A stretch of DNA of 5,610 nt from the NCBI GenBank assembly GCA_945937855.1, contig CAMEUC010000097.1, positions 1-5,610 on the forward strand, read 5' to 3'. The DNA is from an uncultured Clostridium sp. (GTDB lineage Bacteria; Bacillota; Clostridia; TANB77; CAG-508). The position numbers were made by a program, and so were the translations under genes. Positions within the stretch are counted from its first letter, which is position 1. Every line of letters starts with the position of its first letter. Below, in pieces: positions 1-5,502 of this stretch. Below the pieces are notes generated by a model. That model was not told the origin of the DNA. It worked only from the letters and a program-made list of their open reading frames with translations, and made no database searches.

Positions 1-160
1 CATTTTGTGTATCTCCTACCGCTTGTCCTGCATGTTCAAATAGTCCTCCATTTACGGCTACTGTTATTGTTACAGCAACTAGTATTAACATTACGATTAT
101 TGTGATAACAAGCGCAATTAAGGTGATACCGTTATTTTTTCCTAATTTGTTTCTATTCAT
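1..160 (-). CDS. Prepilin-like protein, N-terminal part (runs off left edge)
   Basis: Only the first 53 codons are in the window. The start ATG (160-158) follows an excellent ribosome binding site, AAAGGAGG, six to seven bases upstream. The product opens with a short basic leader (MNRNKLGKNNG), then a class III (prepilin) signal: Gly11 followed by ITLIALVITIIVMLILVAVTI-type hydrophobic sequence of about 21 residues. Prepilin peptidase would be expected to cut after Gly11, leaving the helix to anchor the protein in the membrane before assembly into a pilus or pseudopilus. Position +5 of the mature chain is Ala16, not the Glu of classical type IV pilins; this ITLIAL form is, from general knowledge, common in Clostridia. 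After the helix comes NGGLFEHAGQA, which resembles the segment following the helix in these clostridial proteins. The C-terminal domain that would define its role is missing, so pilin, pseudopilin or another anchored surface protein all remain possible. Confidence 0.8.
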   Translation of the reverse strand, partial: MNRNKLGKNNGITLIALVITIIVMLILVAVTITVAVNGGLFEHAGQAVGDTQN

Positions 161-189
161 TTGAATCCTCCTTTGTTTTTTTATTTATA

Positions 190-219
190 GACGGGCGGAC
201 TTTGGGGCCCGCCCCTACA
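190..219. repeat. GC-rich palindromic element 1
   Basis: A short GC-rich block in very AT-rich sequence. GGGCGG (193-198) pairs with CCGCCC (209-214). On the minus strand the stem extends to eight pairs through a G-U wobble (208/199) and a C-G pair (207/200), with a six-base loop. Read on the minus strand it begins TGTAGGGGCGGGCC and ends AAGTCCGCCCGTC. This resembles a type of dispersed extragenic palindrome I have met in Firmicute genomes, but copy number cannot be checked here. It lies in the leader of the prepilin-like gene, about 16 bases upstream of its ribosome binding site. Confidence 0.55.
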
Positions 220-247
220 TATTTTATTTGTTTGATTTTTTCGTAAT

Positions 248-271
248 CGGGTGGACAGAAACGTCAGCCCG
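248..271. repeat. GC-rich palindromic element 2
   Basis: CGGGTGGAC (248-256) faces GTCAGCCCG (263-271) across a six-base loop. Seven of nine positions pair normally, one is a G-U wobble on the plus strand, and one mismatches. The left arm matches the CGGGCGGAC of element 1 in eight of nine bases, so the two look like diverged copies of one element about 50 bases apart. On the plus strand it is followed by six T residues, but there is no plus-strand gene for it to terminate. Confidence 0.5.
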
Positions 272-417
272 TACGTTTTTTATCAAAATTTTTGTTCCTC
301 TTATGCATAAATTTCACATTTTTAAAGCAATATGCGTTTTTTACATATTCGGCATCACGCTAAATTAACTATATTTACTTTTCAATGTTCTTTTATGCGT
401 AAGATTTCTACTTTTTT

Positions 418-446
418 ATATTAACATATGGGCAATTGTTTTGCAA
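418..446 (-). promoter_or_regulatory. Candidate sigma-A promoter for the prepilin-like gene
   Basis: On the minus strand a TTGCAA -35 box (446-441) is separated by exactly 17 bases from a TAATAT -10 box (423-418). Transcription would start near 411, giving a leader of about 250 nt before the ATG at 160. It sits downstream of the agrD terminator, as expected for an independent unit. AT-rich sequence produces such matches by chance, so confidence is moderate. Confidence 0.45.
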
Positions 447-547
447 GTTTTTTAGGTGCATATTTTAAAATTGTATGATTCATTGAATTTTAGTGTGCTT
501 TTTATAAATTTTTTTCTAACCCTATATTTTTCATATATTTTAACACA

Positions 548-588
548 TAAAAAAACACCCTAAAATGTAATTTTTCATTTTAAGGTGT
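548..588 (-). terminator. Intrinsic terminator after agrBD
   Basis: On the minus strand ACACCTTAAAATG (588-576) pairs with CATTTTAGGGTGT (567-555). This is a 13-pair stem with one internal U-G wobble and an eight-base loop, followed directly by six T residues. It begins 33 bases after the agrD stop codon. The wobble is a C-A mismatch on the other strand, which supports minus-strand use. Confidence 0.85.
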
Positions 589-621
589 CTCCTAAATTTT
601 AAATTCTTTTTTTTCAATTAT

Positions 622-741
622 TTAATCTTTTTTTATTAAAGATGCTGGCATTTTTGGTTGATGCCATATTGAGAAAATTACAGATGCTGTATTTGTTGAT
701 TTTGCATATTTTTCTGCAACTTTTGCTAATAATTTTAACAT
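622..741 (-). CDS. agrD: AgrD-like cyclic peptide autoinducer precursor, no cysteine
   Basis: A 39-residue peptide, the precursor of a secreted cyclic quorum-sensing signal. AgrB would trim and cyclise it. The start ATG (741-739) has a strong ribosome binding site, AAAGGGGG, eight bases upstream. Residues 1-17 (MLKLLAKVAEKYAKSTN) form the amphipathic N-terminal helix typical of AgrD. Residues 18-26 (TASVIFSIW) are the expected signal core. Residues 27-32 (HQPKMP) match the conserved C-terminal recognition motif, followed by a charged tail ending IKKD. The gene lies 57 bases after the agrB stop, in the canonical agrB-agrD order, and ahead of a terminator. Oddity: there is no cysteine. In clostridial AgrD a Cys normally lies five residues before the HQP; here that position is Ile22. 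Ser20, Thr18 or Ser24 could instead provide the hydroxyl for a lactone. Longer open frames overlap it on both strands, but none has family features. Confidence 0.88.
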   Translation of the reverse strand: MLKLLAKVAEKYAKSTNTASVIFSIWHQPKMPASLIKKD

Positions 742-798
742 ATAAATTACCCCCTTTATTTCTATGTTTATTTATGTGTATTTTTTTATGTAACAAGT

Positions 799-1434
799 TT
801 AGTTTATTGCTTCTATATTTTCTGTTTTTATATATTCCAAATATCCATATTTATTTTTTGTTAGTTTATACATAAATTTCGTAATTGTAATTGTTTGTAA
901 CAATGTTCCAACAATTAATAAATTTGATATTGTATTATTTTTTATAACTAATCCTAAAATTAAAGTAATTGTCATAATTATAAAGGAAAGTATTTTCTTT
1001 ATTTTTCTTTCTTTTTTTCTTAAAATCGGTACATCTTGCGTATCTGCTGGTGCATATTTTTTTATCATTACCATACTAAATGTCCAAATAAGAAACACTA
1101 TTATATATTTTAAAATTTGTGTATTCCATATTAAATACTTACTTATAAAGGCATTTCCTATATAAAATATACTTGTAGCCATTATGCAGCCAAAATGTGT
1201 ATGTAAATGAGTTCCTCCAGATACCATTCTATAAGGCATTATAAACAAAAAAGATAGTAAAGTAAGTTTTAAAACTCCAAGTATATATGCTAGTCCAAAA
1301 ATTATAAAAAATTTTGGTATTTCTCCTAATACTAATTGCAAACCATAATTTATAATTTCTGTTCTTTCGTCGTCTATTTCAGGCATTTCTTTTCTGATTT
1401 TATTTGTTAAAAACATACACAATTTTTCTATCAA
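799..1434 (-). CDS. agrB: AgrB-like autoinducer processing membrane peptidase
   Basis: AgrB is an integral membrane cysteine endopeptidase that cleaves the AgrD precursor and forms its (thio)lactone ring. Counting from the TTG start used here (211 residues), the family signature reads YRMVSGGTHLHTHFGC. Its catalytic His76 and Cys83 are spaced exactly as His77 and Cys84 of the Staphylococcus aureus enzyme. Hydrophobic stretches near residues 35-65, 85-98, 105-120, 145-162 and 167-182 fit a polytopic membrane protein, and the length is normal for the family. Start choice: AGAGGTG (1447-1441) lies six bases before the TTG at 1434-1432 and is the obvious ribosome binding site. A GTG at 1443 is in frame but overlaps that site, so it is less likely; an ATG at 1416 is a further option. 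agrD follows after 57 bases. No agrC (histidine kinase) or agrA (response regulator) is adjacent in this window. No convincing own promoter was found. Confidence 0.92.
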   Translation of the reverse strand: MIEKLCMFLTNKIRKEMPEIDDERTEIINYGLQLVLGEIPKFFIIFGLAYILGVLKLTLLSFLFIMPYRMVSGGTHLHTHFGCIMATSIFYIGNAFISKYLIWNTQILKYIIVFLIWTFSMVMIKKYAPADTQDVPILRKKERKIKKILSFIIMTITLILGLVIKNNTISNLLIVGTLLQTITITKFMYKLTKNKYGYLEYIKTENIEAIN

Positions 1435-1508
1435 TAAAATCACCTCTTATTTTTACAAGATGATTTTATTGCATTTTTTTACAATTTTTTTAATAAGTAT
1501 ATAAACAC

Positions 1509-1559
1509 AAAAAAATCATATATGAAAAATTTAAAATTCATTTTCATATATGATTTTTT
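1509..1559 (-). terminator. Terminator after the methyltransferase gene
   Basis: A perfect 13-pair stem, TCATATATGAAAA (1516-1528) with TTTTCATATATGA (1541-1553), is flanked by an A-run on the left and a T-run on the right. On the minus strand the hairpin is followed by seven T residues (1515-1509), as an intrinsic terminator needs. The flanks (AACACA and TGTGTT) also pair, so the structure is nearly symmetrical and could work in both directions. It lies 30 bases beyond the methyltransferase stop and upstream of agrB, so the two are probably separate transcripts. Confidence 0.75.
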
Positions 1560-1589
1560 GTGTTCGTAAAATTTACATAATTCAATATT

Positions 1590-2450
1590 TTAGTTTTCAA
1601 ATCTTCCATAAATTCCGCATGGAAGAACTAATTCAGAATTTTTCATTGGTAGTCCTATTTCTCCTCCTGTTATATTGCCTTTATATTTTTTTAAATTTAT
1701 TTTTAATATATTACTTAAAACTTGTGCGGATATTCCTGTTGTATAAGAATTTATTAAGAAAAATAGTGGTTTATCAGATAAAACTTGCTCACAAAGTTTT
1801 ACTAAATCTGATATATTATTTTCAAATTGCCATACCTCGCCAGAAGCCCCTCTTCCATAAGATGGTGGATCCATAATTATTGCATCATAAGTGTTCCCTC
1901 TTCTTATTTCCCTTTGAACAAATTTAGTAACATCATCAACTATGTATCTTACTTGCCTATCTTGTAATCCTGAAGATACAACATTTTCTTTTGCCCATGC
2001 TACCATTCCTTTAGAACTATCTACATGACACACAGAAGCCCCAGCAGATAAACAAGCTACAGTTGCTCCTCCTGTATACGCAAATAAGTTTAACACTTTT
2101 ATAGGTCTTTTAGCTTCTTTTATTTTATTTATCATCCAATCCCAATTAACAGCTTGTTCTGGGAAAAGACCTGTATGTTTAAATCCCATAGGCTTAATAT
2201 TAAAGGTTAGATTTTTATATTTAACCTGCCATGAATCTGGAAGTTTTGTTTTATAGTTCCAACTACCTCCACCTGTTTTACTCCTATTATATACAGCATT
2301 TGCTTTGCTCCATTTATTAGGGAAACTTTTTTCTTTCCAAATTATTTGTGGGTCTGGTCTAATTAGTGTATATTCTCCCCAACGTTCTAGTTTTTCGCCA
2401 TTTGCCATATCTAGTATTTCGTATTCTTTCCAATTATTTGCTATGTTCAT
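1590..2450 (-). CDS. Class I SAM-dependent methyltransferase, probably RNA-modifying
   Basis: A 286-residue protein with a Rossmann-type methyltransferase core. Motif I, the S-adenosylmethionine-binding loop, is VLNLFAYTGG (119-128). The acidic ribose-binding residue is Asp144 in HVDSS. Motif IV is DPPSYGRG (194-201). The GFKHTGLFPEQ segment (89-99) and the LFAYTGG form of motif I are characteristic of the RlmI/RlmK-like group of 23S rRNA methyltransferases (COG1092 / PF10672 type). Residues 1-75 (including RPDPQIIW and a GGGSW turn) form an N-terminal extension. There is no room for the PUA domain of full-length RlmI. The strand after motif IV reads FLINSYTTG with no cysteine, so a cysteine-dependent cytosine-C5 mechanism is unlikely. 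The exact substrate cannot be assigned. The ATG start has GGAG five bases upstream. It is preceded by a 258-base intergenic region containing a folded GC-rich island and followed by a terminator. Confidence 0.88.
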   Translation of the reverse strand: MNIANNWKEYEILDMANGEKLERWGEYTLIRPDPQIIWKEKSFPNKWSKANAVYNRSKTGGGSWNYKTKLPDSWQVKYKNLTFNIKPMGFKHTGLFPEQAVNWDWMINKIKEAKRPIKVLNLFAYTGGATVACLSAGASVCHVDSSKGMVAWAKENVVSSGLQDRQVRYIVDDVTKFVQREIRRGNTYDAIIMDPPSYGRGASGEVWQFENNISDLVKLCEQVLSDKPLFFLINSYTTGISAQVLSNILKINLKKYKGNITGGEIGLPMKNSELVLPCGIYGRFEN

Positions 2451-2486
2451 ATTTTCTCCATTCTATTTAATTTTTCTCCTTAAAGT

Positions 2487-2703
2487 CCGCCAAATCTCGT
2501 CGGGGTTTGGCTACTTGTTTCTCATGCAATTACTTTACTTATATAGAGTAGCGCGAAGGGTGCTTATATATTTTAAAAGCGAGTTGTTCCGTGGGGACCG
2601 CCGTGGGCTGTTAAAGGCGTTAGCCTTGTTACAGCGCCGGTGGGAAGCAAGGAGCGATTTAAAATATATAACACCCTGGAAGCGGATTATTAAAAGCCAC
2701 TCC
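2487..2703. ncRNA. GC-rich, strongly folded non-coding island, unidentified
   Basis: This gap holds no credible gene but is markedly richer in G and C (2580-2656 is about 60 percent by eye) than the surrounding AT-rich DNA. The main fold is a rod of about 120 bases. AGGGTG-TTATATATTTTAAA (2557-2577, one bulged base at 2563) pairs with 2658-2677. Next, TTGTTCC (2584-2590) pairs with GGAAGCAA (2643-2650), ACCG (2597-2600) with CGGT (2638-2641), and GCTGT (2607-2611) with ACAGC (2631-2635). It ends in the tight hairpin AAGGC-GTTA-GCCTT (2614-2627). A separate hairpin at 2489-2511 (GCCAAA/TTTGGC) has G-U pairs on the plus strand that become C-A mismatches on the minus strand, hinting at plus-strand transcription. 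It did not match what I know of 6S, SRP, RNase P, tmRNA or common riboswitches. A structured RNA or a miniature mobile element are both possible. Confidence 0.5.
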
Positions 2704-2708
2704 ACAAA

Positions 2709-2909
2709 TTACAATTTAATTAAAATCTTAAAGAAACTATATATTAATGTTGCATTAGCAACTGCAAAAATTAAAAATGCTCCCAATAGGTACATTAATA
2801 TTTTGCTTTCACCAAGAATTTCTTTTATAAATACACTTTTTTTATGTTTCGTATAGTACTTGTCCACATTATTTGCACAACCTAAATTATCTTTTGTTAT
2901 TTCTATCAT
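2709..2909 (-). CDS. Small single-pass membrane protein, function unknown
   Basis: A 66-residue protein that I do not recognise. Residues 1-36 are polar and mostly basic, with one cysteine (Cys11) and the KYYTKHKKS stretch. Residues 37-62 form one hydrophobic segment (around MYLLGAFLIFAVANA) that should span the membrane, and the chain ends almost at once with KILIKL. The basic N-terminal side suggests the soluble part is cytoplasmic. The start ATG (2909-2907) has AGGAG (2925-2921) 11 bases upstream, rather far but readable as AGGAGAGTG. Its size recalls SecE, but the conserved WP motif and amphipathic helix of SecE are absent. The start codon lies within a perfect inverted repeat (2905-2963), so translation may be controlled. 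The neighbours, uvrC upstream and a methyltransferase downstream, do not suggest a function. Confidence 0.6.
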   Translation of the reverse strand: MIEITKDNLGCANNVDKYYTKHKKSVFIKEILGESKILMYLLGAFLIFAVANATLIYSFFKILIKL

Positions 2910-2963
2910 ATTTATTCACTCTCCTATATAATAAATTTATTCAAGTATATGAATAAATATGAT
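2905..2963 (-). promoter_or_regulatory. Inverted repeat enclosing the ribosome binding site of the small membrane gene
   Basis: On the minus strand ATCATATTTATTC (2963-2951) is a perfect 13-base complement of GAATAAATATGAT (2917-2905), which contains the start ATG. The ribosome binding site lies in the 33-base loop. The same upstream arm can instead pair its ATTTATTC (2958-2951) with GAATAAAT at 2942-2935, forming a compact hairpin with an eight-base loop that leaves the start codon free. The two folds exclude each other. It might equally be an operator with three GAATAAAT half-sites. All the pairs are weak except one or two. Confidence 0.35.
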
Positions 2964-3050
2964 AAGTTTTCATCGATGTTAATTGAGTTCTCTTATTATT
3001 TTTTTATTAAACTCGTCAAAATATCTCTGTGTTTGACTTAAAAATAGGAA

Positions 3051-3118
3051 GTGAGAAGTATGAGGTGTGAATTATAAAGCTACTCTTCGAAGATATTCCT
3101 AAAAAGCATACTTCTCAC
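3051..3118. repeat. 12-bp inverted repeat just after uvrC
   Basis: GTGAGAAGTATG (3051-3062) and CATACTTCTCAC (3107-3118) are perfect inverted copies, 44 bases apart. The centre carries the self-complementary TCTTCGAAGA (3084-3093). Related GTGAG/GTGTG words continue on both sides (AGGTGTGA at 3063-3070; AAGTGTAAAGTGAG on the minus strand at 3133-3120) right up to the uvrC stop codon at 3137-3135. On the minus strand the stem is followed by TTCCTATTTTT, so it might act as a weak terminator for hpt-uvrC. It also looks like an extragenic palindromic repeat. Confidence 0.6.
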
Positions 3119-3134
3119 ATCTCACTTTACACTT

Positions 3135-4926
3135 CTATTCTAATTGTTTTTTTATCTCTTGTGCAAGATCTATGTTTATTCCTTTTATTTGTGCTATTTG
3201 CTCTAAATCTGCCTTTCTTATAGCTTCTACACTTCCAAATTTCTTCAATAATTCTTGTTTTTTCTTTGGTCCTATTCCTTTTATTTCATCTAAACTTGAT
3301 TTTGTTGTATCTTTACTCATTAGTTTTTTATTATATTCTATTGCTGTATTGTGTACTTCTGTTTGGAAGTTTGTTATAAAATACATTAAATTTTTTTCTA
3401 ATGGTATCTGTTTTCTATTTTCATCTATTAGCATTTTCGTATTGTGTTTATCATCTTTCACCATTCCAAACACTGGTATTTCTAAATTATATTTACTAAT
3501 TGCATTTTTTATTGCCCTTATTTGTGTTATTCCGCCATCTGCCAAAATTAAGTCTGGCAAGTTTCCAAAGGCACCTTTTGGGTTTTCCAAAGAATGTCTT
3601 AGCCTTCTAGTGGCTACTTCTTCTGTACATGCAACATCATTTTGTCCTACCACTGTTTTTATTTTAAATCTTTTAGTTAAGTTCTTCTTTATAACACCGG
3701 TCTATTGCAACACACATTCCTGCTACCATGTAATCTCCAGAAAAATTTGAAATATCAAAAGTTTCTATTCTTCTAGGTAGTTTTTGTAAGTTTAATGCTT
3801 CTTTCAAACCTAAAACAATACTTTCTTTTTCTTTATTCTTATTTTCTAAAGTTATTTTTGCATTATTGATTGCCATTTCTACAAATTTAAGTTTTTCCCC
3901 TTTTTGAGGAACTTTAAATTCTACTTTTCTATTTGCTCGCTCTGAAAGTAACCCTGCAATTATTTCATCATCATCTATTTTCTCCTGCATCATTATTTTA
4001 TTTGGTAAATCAATTTTTTCTAAATAATATTGTTTTATAAAATCTGAAAGTATGACTTTTATTTCTTCATCTTGCATATTATCTAAAAAATAATGTTCTC
4101 TACCAATCATTTTGCTGTTTCTTACAAAAAATATTTCTACACATACCGACATTTCGTTTTTATAAATTCCAATTACATCAATTGAATTTTCGTTTATATT
4201 TGATACTTTTTGTTTGATTGAAATTCTCTCAATTGCTTGCTTTTTATCTCTAACAATTGCTGCTTTTTCGTATTCTTGTTTTGAAGAAAGTTCTTTCATT
4301 TCTTTATCTAAATCTTTTATAATTTCGTCTGTTTTTCCTTCTAAAAGCATTATAATTTGGTCTATTTGTTTTTTATAATCTTCTTTTGAAACTTTATTTA
4401 CACAAGGTGCCAAACATCTTTTTATGTCGTAATTAATACATGCTCTTTTATTCGATTTAAAATTTTTACACTGTCTTATTTGGAATCTTTCTTTTATAAA
4501 TTTAAGCATTTCCTTTGCTGCACCTGGGTTTGCATATGGTCCAAAATATTTTGCTCCATCATTTTTTAGTGTTCTTGTCATAAAAACATTTGGATAATCT
4601 GATGTTACATCTATTTTTATATACGGATATGTTTTATCATCTTTTAGTAAAACATTAAATTTAGGCATATTTTTCTTTATTAAATTACATTCTAAAATTA
4701 GTGCCTCTGCTTCGCTATCGGTCACTATATATTCAAAATGGTCAATTAACGATACCATTTTTTCTATTCTTGCAGTTTTATTATTTTTCATAAAGTACTG
4801 TTTTACTCTATTTTTTAAAACAACAGCTTTTCCAACATATAAAATAGTATCATTTTTATCTCTCATTATATAAACTCCCGGTTTATTTGGGAGTTTTTTT
4901 AATTCTTCTTTTATATTAAATATCAT
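3135..4926 (-). pseudogene. uvrC: UvrC, excinuclease ABC subunit C, interrupted by a +1 frameshift
   Basis: UvrC makes both cuts around damaged DNA in nucleotide excision repair, after UvrA and UvrB load. The first piece (417 codons, stop at 3673) has the GIY-YIG 3' nuclease: GVY at 17-19, YVG at 30-32, Arg40 and catalytic Glu79 in EALILECNLIK. It also has four cysteines (153, 163, 171, 175) placed like the iron-sulfur ligands of E. coli UvrC, and a UvrB-binding UVR helix pair near 205-235. The RNase H-like 5' nuclease begins at FDISNFSG (Asp391). The second piece, in another frame, supplies the remaining Asp (DLILADGG, 3539-3537 area) and His (FQTEVHNTAIEY), then the helix-hairpin-helix DNA-binding tail. 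One surplus C at 3699/3700 (GACCGG where GACGG restores the frame) joins them as AIDGVIKKNLTKRFKIK. The repaired protein would be 596 residues, a normal length. The start overlaps hpt by 11 nt, so translation is probably coupled. A sequencing or assembly error is as likely as real inactivation. Confidence 0.93.
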
Positions 4927-5434
4927 AATATCCTACATATGGGAGATTTCTATAATTTTCTTTATCATCTAAACCATATCCTACAACAAATTTATCTGGT
5001 ATTACAAATGCTGTATAATCTGGTTCAATATCAAATTCTCTTCTTTCTTTTTTATCTAATAGAGTACATATTTTTAAGCTGGCTGGATTTTTATCTTTTA
5101 AATAGTCTCTTAAATAAGATAAAGTTCTTCCTGTATCTATAATATCTTCAATAATTAGAACATCTCTTCCTTCTATACTATCTTGTAAATCTAATTTCAT
5201 TGTAACTTTTCCAGAACTTACTGTGCTATCTCCATAGCTAGAAACTCTTATAAATTCTAAGCGCACATTATTTTTTATTTTCTTTGCTAGGTCTACTGTA
5301 AATAATGCCGAACCTTTTAAAATACATATAAATGTTATATCCTTTCCTTTATAATCCTCCATGATTTTTTCTGCAACTTCACCGATTTTTTCTTGCAATG
5401 TTTTTTCATCAATTAGTACTTTAAGTTCTCCCAT
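4916..5434 (-). CDS. hpt: Hypoxanthine phosphoribosyltransferase
   Basis: A cytoplasmic purine-salvage enzyme that joins hypoxanthine (often also guanine) to phosphoribosyl pyrophosphate, giving IMP or GMP and pyrophosphate. The 172-residue length is normal for the bacterial family. Visible motifs are the pyrophosphate loop LKGS (39-42), the flexible catalytic loop SSYGDSTVSSG (65-75), and the PRPP-binding signature VLIIEDIIDTGRTL (92-105) with its paired acidic residues Glu96-Asp97. The purine-binding C-terminal part is KFVVGYGLDD (148-157) followed by YRNLPYVG (161-168). The ATG start has AAAGGGGT about eight bases upstream and a strong promoter about 40 bases further on. The gene is first in the unit and its end overlaps the uvrC start. 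In many Firmicutes hpt instead lies between tilS and ftsH; pairing with uvrC is less usual. Confidence 0.97.
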   Translation of the reverse strand: MGELKVLIDEKTLQEKIGEVAEKIMEDYKGKDITFICILKGSALFTVDLAKKIKNNVRLEFIRVSSYGDSTVSSGKVTMKLDLQDSIEGRDVLIIEDIIDTGRTLSYLRDYLKDKNPASLKICTLLDKKERREFDIEPDYTAFVIPDKFVVGYGLDDKENYRNLPYVGYYDI

Positions 5435-5473
5435 TTTCTATTACCCCTTTATTAAATTATCACTATGTTATTT

Positions 5474-5502
5474 ATTATACTCTTATAATTACCATTTGGC
5501 AA
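5474..5502 (-). promoter_or_regulatory. Sigma-A promoter of hpt-uvrC
   Basis: On the minus strand a TTGCCA -35 box (5502-5497) and a perfect TATAAT -10 box (5479-5474) are separated by exactly 17 bases. Transcription should start near 5467, giving a leader of about 33 bases before the hpt ATG at 5434. This is the best promoter in the window. The region to its right (5503-5610) shows no clear gene. Confidence 0.82.

Larger units (their letters stand above)
161..547. other. Gene-free stretch: leader of the prepilin-like gene
   Basis: I see no credible gene in these roughly 390 bases. Going leftward it holds a candidate minus-strand promoter (418-446), then a leader of about 250 nt up to the prepilin-like start codon. 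The leader contains two GC-rich palindromic elements (190-219 and 248-271) and a loose direct repeat (TGTTCCTCTTATGCATAA at 293-310 against TGTTCTTTTATGCGTAA at 386-402). I looked for a cyclic-di-GMP riboswitch, which often precedes clostridial pilin genes, and did not find its conserved core. No tRNA or other known RNA was recognised. Confidence 0.6.

Noticed and set aside
614..796. A longer minus-strand open frame (60 codons) overlapping agrD
   Set aside because: It has no family features and no better start signal. The overlapping frame at 741-622 has a strong ribosome binding site and clear AgrD motifs.
2446..2460. Tiny upstream frame ATG-GAG-AAA-ATA-TGA whose stop overlaps the methyltransferase start
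   Set aside because: Its ATG is poorly spaced from any ribosome binding site, and the GGAG within it is the ribosome binding site of the methyltransferase; probably coincidence.
2551..2684. Folded island as 6S RNA, SRP RNA, RNase P RNA or tmRNA
   Set aside because: The rod lacks the large central bubble of 6S RNA, and none of the conserved cores of the other RNAs was found.
2305..2856. Plus-strand open frame of 183 codons
   Set aside because: It crosses the antisense of two minus-strand genes and the folded island, and has no recognisable domain or convincing ribosome binding site.
2709..2909. Small membrane protein as SecE
   Set aside because: Size and single membrane segment fit, but the conserved WP motif and preceding amphipathic helix are absent, and nusG/rplK do not follow.
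3014..3019. TTGACG as a -35 box for the small membrane gene
   Set aside because: The only -10 candidates are TAATAA at 15 bases or ATAAGA at 17 bases, both poor.
3690..3705. Programmed +1 frameshift in uvrC
   Set aside because: The site has a rare CGG codon but no slippery codon, stop or stimulatory element that I can see, and UvrC is not known to use frameshifting. Mutation or read error is simpler.
4872..4900. Terminator-like hairpin on the plus strand (AAACTCCC/GGGAGTTT then a T-run)
   Set aside because: It lies inside uvrC and is formed by the codons for the conserved LPNKPGVY segment; no plus-strand gene precedes it.
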